Source: Pseudomonadota bacterium (GTDB taxonomy: Bacteria > Pseudomonadota > Alphaproteobacteria > Rhizobiales > Devosiaceae). From it: a stretch of DNA of 15,257 nt. Where the stretch lies: NCBI GenBank assembly GCA_023436745.1, contig JAEZHZ010000365.1:1-15257 (forward strand). The letters run 5' to 3'. Below are positions 8,074 through 15,257 of the stretch, piece after piece. The position numbers and the translations under genes were made by a program. The notes beneath the pieces were generated by a model, which searched no databases, was not told where the DNA came from, and worked only from the letters and a program-made list of their open reading frames with translations. The stretch's first letter is position 1. Each line of letters starts with the position of its first letter.

Positions 8074-8221
8074 TACTATCGGAGGGTAAGGGCTGCTTAC
8101 CTATGCGTTTGCGTGGGGACGGCAAAAGCTGATACCTGTCCGCCAGCACAAAATGCGCCGAATGGGGGCCTGCCCCCGGCGCCGCCTCCTGCCAAGACAC
8201 GGGGCCATCGAGGAGAGCCAC
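8074..8221 (+). promoter_or_regulatory. gltX-gltA intergenic region with two small inverted repeats
   Basis: Just after gltX, GGTAAG (8085-8090), a 5-base loop and CTTACC (8096-8101) form a perfect 6-bp stem without a T run, so it is not a standard terminator. A second repeat, GGGGG (8164-8168) and CCCCC (8173-8177) around a 4-base loop, lies about 45 bases before the gltA start. The gltA ribosome site AGGAGAG ends 4 bases before its ATG. A weak TTGCGT (8109-8114) with ATACCT 17 bases on could be the gltA promoter, but the match is poor. Confidence 0.3.
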
Positions 8222-9511
8222 ATGACTGACAAAGTCGCCAAACTCGTCATCGGGGACCAGACCCACGAGTTCCCGGTGCTGTCCGGGACCATCGGTCCAG
8301 ACGTGCTGGACATCCGCTCGCTTTACGCGAAGACCGGCATGTTCACCTACGATCCTGGTTTCACTTCGACGGCCGCCTGCGACAGCGCGATCACCTATAT
8401 CGACGGCGACAAGGGTGAGTTGCTGTACCGCGGCTACCCCATCGAACAACTGGCCGAAAAGTCCAACTATCTGGAAGTCTGCTACCTGCTGCTCTACGGC
8501 GAACTGCCGACCAAGACCCAGTTCGCCGAGTTCGAGAAGCTGGTGACGCGGCACACCATGGTGCATGAGCAGATGCACTATTTCTATCGCGGCTTCCGCC
8601 GCGACGCGCATCCGATGGCGATCATGACCGGTGTGGTCGGCGCGCTCTCCGCCTTCTACCACGACTCGACCGACATCAACGATCCGCAGCAGCGCGAGAT
8701 CGCCTCGATCCGGATGATCGCCAAGATGCCGACCATTGCGGCGATGGCGTACAAGTATTCGATCGGGCAGCCTTTCGTTTATCCGAAGAACGACCTCGAC
8801 TACGCGTCGAACTTCCTGCACATGTGCTTCTCGGTGCCGGCGGAGGACTACAAGGTCGATCCGCGCATCGCGCGGGCCATGGACCTGATCTTTACGCTGC
8901 ATGCCGACCATGAGCAGAATGCGTCGACTTCGACGGTTCGCCTGTCCGGCTCGTCGGACGCCAACCCGTTCGCCTGTGTTGCCGCTGGCGTCGCATGCCT
9001 GTGGGGGCCGGCGCATGGCGGGGCCAACGAAGCCGCCCTCAACATGCTGCGGGAGATCGGCACGGTCGACCGCATTCCCGAGTTCGTCGCCAAGGCCAAG
9101 GACAAGAACTCCGGCTTCCGGCTGATGGGCTTCGGGCACCGCGTCTACAAGAACTACGACCCGCGCGCCAAGGTCATGCAGGCAACCGCCAAGGAAGTGC
9201 TTGAAATCCTTGGTGTCGAGAACAATCCGACGCTGCAGGTGGCCCAGGAACTCGAGCGCATCGCGCTTGAAGACGACTACTTCGTGCAGCGCAAGCTCTA
9301 CCCCAATGTCGACTTCTATTCCGGCGTGATCCTCGATGCGATCGGCTTCCCGACCTCGATGTTCACGGTGCTGTTCGCAGTTGCGCGGACGGTGGGGTGG
9401 ATTTCGCAGTGGAAAGAAATGATTGGCGATCCGCAGAAGAAGATCGGCCGGCCGCGGCAGCTCTACAACGGCTCGCCGATGCGCGACTACGCGCCGCTGG
9501 AAAGCCGCTAA
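8222..9511 (+). CDS. gltA: Citrate synthase, type II
   Basis: Condenses oxaloacetate and acetyl-CoA to citrate, the entry step of the TCA cycle. The 429-residue length and the N-terminal beta-domain (VLSGTIGPDVLDIRSLY, residues 19-35) are typical of hexameric Gram-negative type II enzymes. The active-site residues are His265 (WGPAHGGANE), His306 (MGFGHRVYK) and Asp364 (NVDFYSG), corresponding to His264, His305 and Asp362 of E. coli. LHADHEQNASTSTVR and FYSGVILDAIGFP are further signatures. I chose ATG 8222 because AGGAGAG sits just upstream and the protein then begins like other family members; an in-frame ATG at 8153 lacks a ribosome site. The gene ends at a strong hairpin terminator shared with lpxB. 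Confidence 0.97.
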   Translation: MTDKVAKLVIGDQTHEFPVLSGTIGPDVLDIRSLYAKTGMFTYDPGFTSTAACDSAITYIDGDKGELLYRGYPIEQLAEKSNYLEVCYLLLYGELPTKTQFAEFEKLVTRHTMVHEQMHYFYRGFRRDAHPMAIMTGVVGALSAFYHDSTDINDPQQREIASIRMIAKMPTIAAMAYKYSIGQPFVYPKNDLDYASNFLHMCFSVPAEDYKVDPRIARAMDLIFTLHADHEQNASTSTVRLSGSSDANPFACVAAGVACLWGPAHGGANEAALNMLREIGTVDRIPEFVAKAKDKNSGFRLMGFGHRVYKNYDPRAKVMQATAKEVLEILGVENNPTLQVAQELERIALEDDYFVQRKLYPNVDFYSGVILDAIGFPTSMFTVLFAVARTVGWISQWKEMIGDPQKKIGRPRQLYNGSPMRDYAPLESR

Positions 9512-9518
9512 GAAACAG

Positions 9519-9545
9519 AAAAGCCCCGCTTCGGCGGGGCTTTTT
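9519..9545. terminator. Bidirectional intrinsic terminator between gltA and lpxB
   Basis: GCCCCGC (9523-9529) and GCGGGGC (9534-9540) form a perfect 7-bp GC stem closed by a TTCG tetraloop (cTTCGg, very stable in RNA). It is flanked by AAAA on the left and TTTTT on the right, which extend the stem and supply the U tract in either direction. It starts 8 bases after the gltA stop and ends 2 bases beyond the lpxB stop, so it should end both convergent transcripts. Confidence 0.93.
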
Positions 9546-9546
9546 G

Positions 9547-10671
9547 CTAGCGGACGTTGGCGAGGACCCGCTCGGCGGGATCGACGCGGGGCTCTCCCGG
9601 CGCGCCCTGTTCCATGAGGTTGCGGATGCGCCTGAAGCCCTCGAGCTGGGCGGAAAGCGCAGCGGGATCATCAAGAATGCGTTGCGTTCCGTTACCCAGA
9701 GCGGCCGCATCGGGCACAATCTGAAGAACTTCGGGCACCAATGGGAAATCGAGGATGGCATTCGGGAGCGAAGCGTACTTCACCTGATACTTGAACCAGC
9801 GTTTGGCCTGTCCCTTGTCGGCCACATAGGTGGTGACCATGGGCACGCCGGCAAGGGCAAGTTCGAGCGTGACGGTGCCGGTGACGGCAACCGCAGCAAT
9901 GGCCTCTGCAAATGAGGCAGCCTTGTCCGCCTCGCCGGTGACGATCTCGACCGGAACGCTCCACTCGCGAACCTCATCCCGCAACCGCGCGGCGAGACGC
10001 TGCGGCGTGGGGAGGCGGAAGCCGGTCACCCGCGGATGGGCGGCAAGCGACTCGGCGACGGATCGCATCAGAGGCAGGTGACGGCGCAACTCACCTTCCC
10101 GGCTGCCCGGCAGGAGCAGCAACGGGCCGCGGTCGGGAACCGTGTCGCGGAACGGCAGGCGTGCCAGTGCGGGATGGCCGATATAGTGGGTCTCGGGGCC
10201 ACCCAGCTCACGCATGACGGCGGGCTCGAACGGCAGCACGGCGAGCACTTCGCGGAAGTGAGGCCTGAGTGCGGCAGCCCGCTCCGGCTTCCACGCCCAG
10301 ACGGCGGGTGCGACGCAGAGCAGGATGGGGATATCGGGATTGCGCGCATGGACCTGCCGGGCCACCAAGGCAGAAAAAACCTGCGCGTCGACCAGGACGA
10401 CGACGTCGGGCCGCTGGCGGAGAATAGCCTGGGCGACCTGTCGGGTGCGCCACAGCAGTTTCGGCAGGCGCGGCAGCACGTCGGCCCAGCCCATGACCGA
10501 AAGCTCGCTCATGTCGAACTGGGTGTGGAGCCCCTGCCCCGCCAGAGCTTCGCCGCCAACGCCGCTGATCTCGAGGGCGGTCAACTGGCGCAGGCGGCCG
10601 ACGAGATCGGCGGCGATGCGATCCCCCGATGGCTCTCCGGCGAGGACGTAGAGCCGCAGCGGATCACTCAT
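9547..10671 (-). CDS. lpxB: Lipid-A-disaccharide synthase
   Basis: GT19 glycosyltransferase of 374 residues joining UDP-2,3-diacylglucosamine and lipid X to form the lipid A disaccharide at the inner-membrane face. Family blocks seen are AGEPSGD (11-17), GVGG, SVMGWADVLPRLPKL, APAVWAWKPERA, IGHPALAR, LLLLPGSREGELRRHLP, VTGTVTLELALAGVPMV and SLPNAILD followed by VPEVLQ. Asp95 aligns with the essential Asp98 of E. coli LpxB, but the surrounding motif reads DAQVF instead of the common DxPDF. The ATG at 10671 overlaps the end of lpxI by 8 bases (ATGAGTGA), so translation is coupled. The frame stays open far upstream, but that part is a shadow of lpxI. It is the last gene of the operon and is followed by the terminator. 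Confidence 0.95.
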   Translation of the reverse strand: MSDPLRLYVLAGEPSGDRIAADLVGRLRQLTALEISGVGGEALAGQGLHTQFDMSELSVMGWADVLPRLPKLLWRTRQVAQAILRQRPDVVVLVDAQVFSALVARQVHARNPDIPILLCVAPAVWAWKPERAAALRPHFREVLAVLPFEPAVMRELGGPETHYIGHPALARLPFRDTVPDRGPLLLLPGSREGELRRHLPLMRSVAESLAAHPRVTGFRLPTPQRLAARLRDEVREWSVPVEIVTGEADKAASFAEAIAAVAVTGTVTLELALAGVPMVTTYVADKGQAKRWFKYQVKYASLPNAILDFPLVPEVLQIVPDAAALGNGTQRILDDPAALSAQLEGFRRIRNLMEQGAPGEPRVDPAERVLANVR

Positions 10672-11482
10672 GGTGCATTCCCAGCACGCTGACGCCGAGA
10701 CGATCGGCGGCGGTCGCGACCTTTTCTCGTTCGATGACGAGGGTCGAGCCCGTCTCGACGACGATGGCGGAGATCCGCGCCCGCGCAGCGTTCTCGACGG
10801 TGCGCGGCCCGATGGCCGGCAGATCGAGGAACATCGGCTGCTGGGGCTTGCGGCACTTGGCGAGCACCAGCGGTGAGTTGCCATCGGCGACCAGCCGACG
10901 GAAACGCATCCAGCGGACGCGGCGCATGAGGGAATCGGTGCCGGCAATGTCTTCCACGGCGACGGTGCGGCGACCGGCAACGACCACTGCCTGACCAAGA
11001 TCGAGCGCCCCCGCCTCGCGCGCGAGACGCAGGCCATAACGCGCAGAATCCAGCTGGACAGGGCTCAGTTCGGGGCCACCGATACGCCCCGCGGGCGCCA
11101 GCAGCTCAGGGGCGATCTCGTGAACCCCCATCGGGGCAGCGCCGGTCATGCTTTCAAGCCGGGCCACAAGGTCAGAGAGGCTGGTGTCGCCGATGGAGGT
11201 GGCGACGGGCGCACCGCTGAAGAAGCCCGCCAGGCGCTCCCGGGCGATGTCGGACAGACTCACGCCGCCAGCCATGACGAAGTGGGTGGCGCCGAAGCTG
11301 CGGATAACCTCGACGGCTTCCTCAGGATGCGAGAGGCTGAAAGGAACCGGATCGTAGGCGGCGAGGTCGCGGCGAGGCTTCAGGCTCAACACCTTGATGG
11401 GCCCGCCACGGGCCTGGGCCGCCCGGACCAGGGGCGGAACCAGCCCGCCCGCGCCCACGATGAGCGCCAGCCGCTCAACCAC
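10664..11482 (-). CDS. lpxI: UDP-2,3-diacylglucosamine pyrophosphatase, LpxI type
   Basis: Hydrolyses UDP-2,3-diacylglucosamine to lipid X and UMP. LpxI is the alphaproteobacterial substitute for LpxH, and this position between lpxA and lpxB is its classic place. The 272-residue protein has the N-terminal domain start LALIVGAGGLVPPLV, then AGGVSLSD, and the C-terminal catalytic domain with VVVAGRRTVAVEDIAGTDSLMRRV (first part from residue 166). LDLPAIGPRTVENAA contains Asp220, which I align with Asp225 of Caulobacter LpxI, the residue used for trapping mutants. The preceding KPQQPMF is less conserved than the usual KPxQ(D/E)xR. The start is GTG 11482, sharing one base with the lpxA TAG stop, so coupled translation explains the lack of a strong separate ribosome site. 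Confidence 0.93.
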   Translation of the reverse strand: MVERLALIVGAGGLVPPLVRAAQARGGPIKVLSLKPRRDLAAYDPVPFSLSHPEEAVEVIRSFGATHFVMAGGVSLSDIARERLAGFFSGAPVATSIGDTSLSDLVARLESMTGAAPMGVHEIAPELLAPAGRIGGPELSPVQLDSARYGLRLAREAGALDLGQAVVVAGRRTVAVEDIAGTDSLMRRVRWMRFRRLVADGNSPLVLAKCRKPQQPMFLDLPAIGPRTVENAARARISAIVVETGSTLVIEREKVATAADRLGVSVLGMHHE

Positions 11483-12291
11483 TATTCGTCGTCCTGATTG
11501 CTCCGGGGGAGCGTGAGCGGCCGGTCGCTGGAGGCGGAGATGAAGTTCACCACATCCTGCACCAGGGCTGCATCGGGGAACATCTGGGCCGCATCCTCTA
11601 CGCGTTCGCGCAGGGTGCCTTCGGTTGCGAAGACCATGCGATAGGCGGCGCGCAGGGTGTGGATCGACTCGCGGTCGAAGCCACGGCGCTTGAGGCCAAC
11701 CAGATTGAGGCCGCCGAGGCGTGCACGGTTGCCGACCGCAACGCCATAGGGAATGACATCGCCATCAATCATGCTCTGCGCACCGATGAAGGCATGCTTG
11801 CCGATGCGGACGAACTGGTGGACGGCGCAGATGCCTCCGAAAGCCACGTAGTCGCCGATGATCGAGTGACCGGCGAGCCCGACATAGTTGGCGAGCACGA
11901 CATTGTTGCCCACCTGGCAGTCATGCGCGACGTGCGCGCAGGCCATGATCAGGCAGTCATTGCCGATGCGGGTGACCATGCCACCACCCTCGGTGCCGGG
12001 ATTGATGGTCACCGACTCGCGGATGGTGCAGCGCTCGCCGATGAACAGCTGCGAAGGTTCGCCGTGATACTTCAGATCCTGCGGCGGGTGACCGATGGAG
12101 CTGAACGGGAAGATGCGGGTACCGGCACCGATCTCGGTGATACCGGCAACGGCAACATGGGAAACCAGCTCGACGCCATCGTGCAGAGTGACGTTGTCGC
12201 CGACCACGCAATAGGGGCCGATGCTGACCCCGTTGCCGATCCGTGCCTTGGGGCTGACGATGGCGGTCGGATGGACAACCGCTGAGCTCAC
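11482..12291 (-). CDS. lpxA: UDP-N-acetylglucosamine O-acyltransferase
   Basis: First step of lipid A synthesis: transfers a 3-hydroxyacyl chain from ACP to the 3-OH of UDP-GlcNAc. The 269-residue protein has an N-terminal left-handed beta-helix of hexapeptide repeats (about 1-190, for example ARIGNGVSIGPYCVVGDNV) and a C-terminal helical part starting at LKRRGF. Catalytic His123 in AHVAHDCQVGN matches His125 of E. coli, and QDLKYHGEPS and IRESVTINPGT are family blocks. At the acyl-length 'ruler' position (Gly173 in E. coli) there is Ala171. The GTG start forms a GTGA overlap with the fabZ stop, implying coupling. Chain length of the donor cannot be read with certainty from sequence. Confidence 0.96.
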   Translation of the reverse strand: MSSAVVHPTAIVSPKARIGNGVSIGPYCVVGDNVTLHDGVELVSHVAVAGITEIGAGTRIFPFSSIGHPPQDLKYHGEPSQLFIGERCTIRESVTINPGTEGGGMVTRIGNDCLIMACAHVAHDCQVGNNVVLANYVGLAGHSIIGDYVAFGGICAVHQFVRIGKHAFIGAQSMIDGDVIPYGVAVGNRARLGGLNLVGLKRRGFDRESIHTLRAAYRMVFATEGTLRERVEDAAQMFPDAALVQDVVNFISASSDRPLTLPRSNQDDE

Positions 12292-12764
12292 GAGTCGGCC
12301 CCGACGATCATGGCCGTGATCTCAGCCTCCGCGATGACCTTGCCGTCGACCATAGCCTTGGCCTCGTAGCGGCCGACGTTGCGGCGACGGTGGATCTTGG
12401 CGATGTGGTACTCGATGGTGTCGCCCGGGCCTGCAGGCTTGCGGAACTTCGCCTTGTCGACCCCGAGCATCATGACGATGTTCTTCCCGCCGCCGGTCGA
12501 GTCGTGTTTGATGACGATGGCACCCGCGGTCTGGGCCATGCCTTCGATGATCAGCACGCCCGGAAAAATGGGGTTCTCAGGGAAGTGCCCCTGGAAGATG
12601 GGCTCGTTGTAGGTCACGTTCTTGATGCCGACCGCCGTCTCGTCGCGGTCGATGCGAACGATCTTGTCGATCATCAGGAACGGATAACGGTGCGGGAGCG
12701 CCTCGAGGATCTCCGCCAGCGGCATAGCCGACAATTCCGTGGTGGCTTGAGACACGTCGGTCAT
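12288..12764 (-). CDS. fabZ: 3-hydroxyacyl-[acyl-carrier-protein] dehydratase FabZ
   Basis: Hot-dog-fold dehydratase of fatty acid synthesis that converts 3-hydroxyacyl-ACP to trans-2-enoyl-ACP. It competes with LpxA and LpxD for the same ACP substrates, which is why it shares their operon. The 158-residue protein has PHRYPFLMID (24-33) and the signature GHFPENPIFPGVLIIEGMAQ (59-78), with catalytic His60 and Glu74. The ATG at 12764 overlaps the lpxD stop by 4 bases (ATGA), with GGGAGAAAAG upstream as ribosome site. A longer reading starting at 12815 would reach into lpxD and has no family support. Confidence 0.96.
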   Translation of the reverse strand: MTDVSQATTELSAMPLAEILEALPHRYPFLMIDKIVRIDRDETAVGIKNVTYNEPIFQGHFPENPIFPGVLIIEGMAQTAGAIVIKHDSTGGGKNIVMMLGVDKAKFRKPAGPGDTIEYHIAKIHRRRNVGRYEAKAMVDGKVIAEAEITAMIVGADS

Positions 12765-13789
12765 CCCCGCTTTTCTCCCTTGGTCAATTTTCTCAAGACG
12801 GCCAGTTCGCGCCAAAAGTCTCTTATATCCTGCGCCGGAGCACCGGCAAGTTTGGAGCCCGCGGGCCAGTCCTTGGTCACCGCAGCGCGGCCATAGACGA
12901 CCGAACCGGCTCCGATGCTCAGATGTCCGGAGGTGCCGACGCCGCCACCCAGCAGAACGCCGTCCCCAACGATGGTGGAGCCAGACAGGCCAGTCATGGC
13001 GGCAATGAGGCAGTTTCGCCCGATGCGGCAGTTATGCCCTATCTGGCAGAGGTTATCGATCTTGGTGCCATCCCCGATGCAGGTGTCGCCCAGGGCGCCA
13101 CGATCGATGGTAGTGTTGGCACCGATCTCCACCCGATCCTGAATCAGGACCCGTCCGAGCTGCGGCACCTTGCGGTTGGACTGGCCATGATCGAGCCAGC
13201 CGAAACCCTCGCTGCCGATGCGAACGCCGGAATGCACGGTGACGCCGTTGCCGAGGTGCGCGCACTCGATCGTGCAGTTTGCGGCGATGACGCAGTTGCG
13301 GCCAATGGTGACACCCGGCCCGATCACCGTGTTGGCGCCGATGACGGTGCCGCGCCCGATCTCAACGCCGGCGCCGATCACCACGTTTGTGCCGAGGGTC
13401 ACATCCAACTCGAACACTGGCGGACCGAGGTCGTCGCGCGCCGCGCTGACCACACTTCGGGTATTGTTGGGATAGAGCCGATCGAGCAGGTCGGCGAACA
13501 GGATATGCGGCTTGTCGGTGCTCACCGCGAGCGTGCCGGCCGGCACAAGATCGCGCAGTGCCGGCAGAACGATCACAACACCGGCCGATGTGGAGCGAAG
13601 CTCCTCAACATAGTCCTGGTGGGCTGCAAGAGCGATCTCGGACGGACCGGCAAGGTCGAGTTCGTTGGCGCCTTCGATCAGGAGGTCGGGGCGGGCAACG
13701 AGTTGCCGGAGGTCGTCACGGCCGACCGCGGCCAGCAGATCCCCGAGAGTTGCGGAACCTGCAAACGAATGGAAACGGGTGTCAACCAT
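12761..13789 (-). CDS. lpxD: UDP-3-O-(3-hydroxyacyl)glucosamine N-acyltransferase
   Basis: Third acyl-transfer step of lipid A synthesis: adds a 3-hydroxyacyl chain from ACP to the 2-amino group of UDP-3-O-acyl-GlcN. The 342-residue protein has an N-terminal uridine-binding domain (about 1-115), a long left-handed beta-helix (about 125-310) of IGxGxxI-type hexapeptides, and a short C-terminal helix. Catalytic His252 lies in CQIGHNCRIG (His239 in E. coli). Other marks are IGSEGFGW, ANTTIDRGAL and GTKIDNL. The ATG start has AAGGGA about 6 bases upstream. It lies 72 bases after bamA, and its stop overlaps the fabZ start. Length fits the family (about 340-350). Confidence 0.96.
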   Translation of the reverse strand: MVDTRFHSFAGSATLGDLLAAVGRDDLRQLVARPDLLIEGANELDLAGPSEIALAAHQDYVEELRSTSAGVVIVLPALRDLVPAGTLAVSTDKPHILFADLLDRLYPNNTRSVVSAARDDLGPPVFELDVTLGTNVVIGAGVEIGRGTVIGANTVIGPGVTIGRNCVIAANCTIECAHLGNGVTVHSGVRIGSEGFGWLDHGQSNRKVPQLGRVLIQDRVEIGANTTIDRGALGDTCIGDGTKIDNLCQIGHNCRIGRNCLIAAMTGLSGSTIVGDGVLLGGGVGTSGHLSIGAGSVVYGRAAVTKDWPAGSKLAGAPAQDIRDFWRELAVLRKLTKGEKRG

Positions 13790-13807
13790 GACGTCCCTTC
13801 AACACAG

Positions 13808-13837
13808 CGGGCCGCGGCGCTACCGCCCCGCGGCCCG
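13808..13837. other. GC-rich perfect hairpin between bamA and lpxD
   Basis: CGGGCCGCGG (13808-13817) and CCGCGGCCCG (13828-13837) are exact complements separated by a 10-base loop. On the minus strand, the direction of transcription, the hairpin is followed by CTGTGTTGAA rather than a U run, so it is not a standard intrinsic terminator. It may act as an attenuator, an mRNA processing or stability element, or a leaky stop that lowers lpx expression relative to bamA. The lpxD ribosome site begins within about 15 bases of it. Confidence 0.6.
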
Positions 13838-13861
13838 ACTGAATGTTTCACGCTGTCCGGA

Positions 13862-15257
13862 CTAGAACAAGGTCTGCAGGGACAGCTGGAAGACCTGTGT
13901 CTGGTCGGCCGTCGACTTGTTCAGCACGTGGGCGAAGTCGCCACGGAGCGGACCGAACGGCGAGTCCCAGATCAGGGAGGCACCGACCGACGACCGCCAC
14001 GGCACGTCGACCGAGTTCGGATCAACGGTGTTGCCGTTGAGGCGCGGAACGTTCACGCCATCCACCCAGCCAGCGTCGGCCCACAGGGCAGCGCTCAGGC
14101 CATAGCTCTCGGGCACGCCGGGGATGGCGAACTCGACCTCGGCGGACAGGCCAGCATAGGCCGTTGCACCCAGGTATTCACCAGTGGTCAGGCGCGGGCC
14201 GATGCGCTGGAAGCCGCGGACGAGCTGGGCACCAGGCATGAAGGCTTCCACGGTGCTGACACCAGCTCCATCGAGCGAGTTGATGATGCCGGCCTGACCA
14301 CGAACGCTCGCCACGATGCCGCTGTCGGCAAGCAGGGGAACGAAGTAGCGGGCACGAGCTTCGCTGCGCAGCAGGTTGTGATCCCAACCGATGTACTGCT
14401 GAGAGAAGGTGGCGTAGAGGCCCTCGGTCGGCGACTTCAGATCGTCGACGCCATTCCACATCAGCGTGTAGCCAGCGAAAGCCTTGTTGTACACCTGACC
14501 GTTGACCACGAGCGTCGAGAACGGCGAGTTGGCGTCGCGGATGTTCTTGCGCTCGACACCGGCGAACACGGTGGCAGACAGGCTCTCCGTGATCGGCACG
14601 CCAGCGCGGAGCTGACCACCGGTGGCATCGTAGCCATAGAAGTTGGTGGCGTTCTCGTCGTTGATGCGATGGTACACGTCGACGCCAGCCGCCACCTTGA
14701 GGCCCATGAAGCGAGGCTCGGTGAAGGAGAAGTCGAACGTGCGGCCCGACTGGGAGGCACCGATGGCGGCACGCAGGTACTGGCCACGACCCAGGAAGTT
14801 GCGCTCGGTAAGCGACACCTCGCCCAAGATACCGTCAGTGGTCGAGTAGCCGGCGGTTGCCCCGTACTCACCCGTGGACTTCTCGGTGACGTTGATGTTG
14901 ACCACGACCTTGTCTGGCGACGAGCCCGGCGCGGTGGTGACTTCGACGCCGGAGAAGAAGTCGAGAGCCTGGATGGCATTGCGGCCGCGAACGACGAGTG
15001 CACGGTTGAAGGGGTCGCCTTCACCGAACTCCAGCTCGCGCCGGATCACGAAGTCACGGGTCTTGACGTTGCCGGTGATGTTGATGCGCTCGACATAGAT
15101 GCGGGCGCCCTCATCCACCAGGTAGGTGACATTGAAGACACCGGACGCGACATCACGGTCCAGACGCGCACGCACGTCGGCGAAGGAGTAACCCTGGGCA
15201 GTAGCCTCGTAGGCCATGTCCCGATGGTCGACTGGAGGTCGCTCACCGAGTAGCGGC
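13862..15257 (-). CDS. bamA: Outer membrane protein assembly factor BamA, C-terminal part (5' end beyond window)
   Basis: Omp85-family barrel that folds and inserts outer-membrane proteins. The window holds about 460 residues, including the end of POTRA domain 4, POTRA 5 (from about IYVERINITGNVKTRDFVIRRE to the VNINVTEK region) and the whole 16-stranded barrel. LVRGFQRIGPR is the conserved VRGF/Y loop-6 motif, TERNFLGRGQYL is the usual first-strand region, and the protein ends in Leu-Phe with the C-terminal aromatic residue typical of beta-barrel proteins. Alphaproteobacterial BamA is about 770-800 residues, so the first three POTRA domains and the signal peptide lie outside. ATG 15217 is an internal Met, not the true start. 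Upstream of it BamA-like sequence continues in a different frame, suggesting a one-base frameshift at 15218-15223. The gene leads the lpx operon. Confidence 0.93.
   Translation of the reverse strand, partial: PLLGERPPVDHRDMAYEATAQGYSFADVRARLDRDVASGVFNVTYLVDEGARIYVERINITGNVKTRDFVIRRELEFGEGDPFNRALVVRGRNAIQALDFFSGVEVTTAPGSSPDKVVVNINVTEKSTGEYGATAGYSTTDGILGEVSLTERNFLGRGQYLRAAIGASQSGRTFDFSFTEPRFMGLKVAAGVDVYHRINDENATNFYGYDATGGQLRAGVPITESLSATVFAGVERKNIRDANSPFSTLVVNGQVYNKAFAGYTLMWNGVDDLKSPTEGLYATFSQQYIGWDHNLLRSEARARYFVPLLADSGIVASVRGQAGIINSLDGAGVSTVEAFMPGAQLVRGFQRIGPRLTTGEYLGATAYAGLSAEVEFAIPGVPESYGLSAALWADAGWVDGVNVPRLNGNTVDPNSVDVPWRSSVGASLIWDSPFGPLRGDFAHVLNKSTADQTQVFQLSLQTLF

Noticed and set aside
9512..9550. 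Possibility that the gltA-lpxB hairpin is a recombination or attachment site
   Set aside because: The GC stem, TTCG loop and flanking A and T runs between convergent stops fully match a bidirectional terminator.
10672..11037. Upstream extension of the lpxB frame, which could suggest an N-terminal extra domain
   Set aside because: The extension overlaps the lpxI coding sequence, is rich in Ser, Arg and Pro as expected for a shifted frame, and LpxB begins normally at 10671.
12923..15253. A very long open frame (about 776 codons) on the plus strand opposite bamA and lpxD
   Set aside because: It lies antisense to two well-recognised genes, has low-complexity Ala/Arg/Asp/Gly-rich composition typical of GC-rich antisense frames, and shows no domain or ribosome site.

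Overview
The window looks like chromosomal DNA from a GC-rich alphaproteobacterium, most likely of the order Hyphomicrobiales (Rhizobiales) and possibly a Devosia-like lineage. The grounds are the block bamA-lpxD-fabZ-lpxA-lpxI-lpxB facing gltA and gltX with comEC beside them, the use of LpxI rather than LpxH for lipid A, a ComEC whose C-terminal metallo-beta-lactamase domain is degenerate, and a type II citrate synthase. The genus is inferred from style and gene order, not from a search. Genes are tightly packed; the longest stretch without a gene is about 190 bases.

Left part (1-4433): a sugar-acid catabolism module. An IlvD/Edd-type sugar-acid dehydratase (minus strand) diverges from an operon on the plus strand encoding 2-dehydro-3-deoxygalactonokinase (DgoK), 2-dehydro-3-deoxy-6-phosphogalactonate aldolase (DgoA) and an SMP-30/gluconolactonase-family lactonase. 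Together they would carry out lactone opening, dehydration, phosphorylation and aldol cleavage to pyruvate and glyceraldehyde 3-phosphate, the De Ley-Doudoroff route from D-galactono-lactone. The shared intergenic region holds a good minus-strand promoter overlapped by an inverted repeat that could be an operator. No transporter, sugar dehydrogenase or regulator for the pathway is present in the window.

Middle part (4430-9545): comEC (minus strand) is convergent with the lactonase gene; their stop codons overlap in one CTAG. It diverges from gltX (glutamyl-tRNA synthetase), which is followed in the same direction by gltA (citrate synthase). A strong TTCG-loop hairpin with A and T runs on its two sides forms a bidirectional terminator between gltA and lpxB.

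Right part (9547-15257, minus strand): the outer-membrane biogenesis operon, in transcription order bamA (5' end beyond the window), lpxD, fabZ, lpxA, lpxI, lpxB. From lpxD to lpxB every junction overlaps by 1 to 8 bases, so translation is probably coupled. A GC-rich 10-bp hairpin lies between bamA and lpxD. Near the right edge bamA appears to change reading frame, which suggests a one-base sequence error or a real frameshift.

I found no mobile element, CRISPR array, RNA gene or clearly novel system. The most useful leads are the apparent bamA frameshift, the substrate of the IlvD-type dehydratase in a galactonate context, and a substitution at the LpxA acyl-length position.
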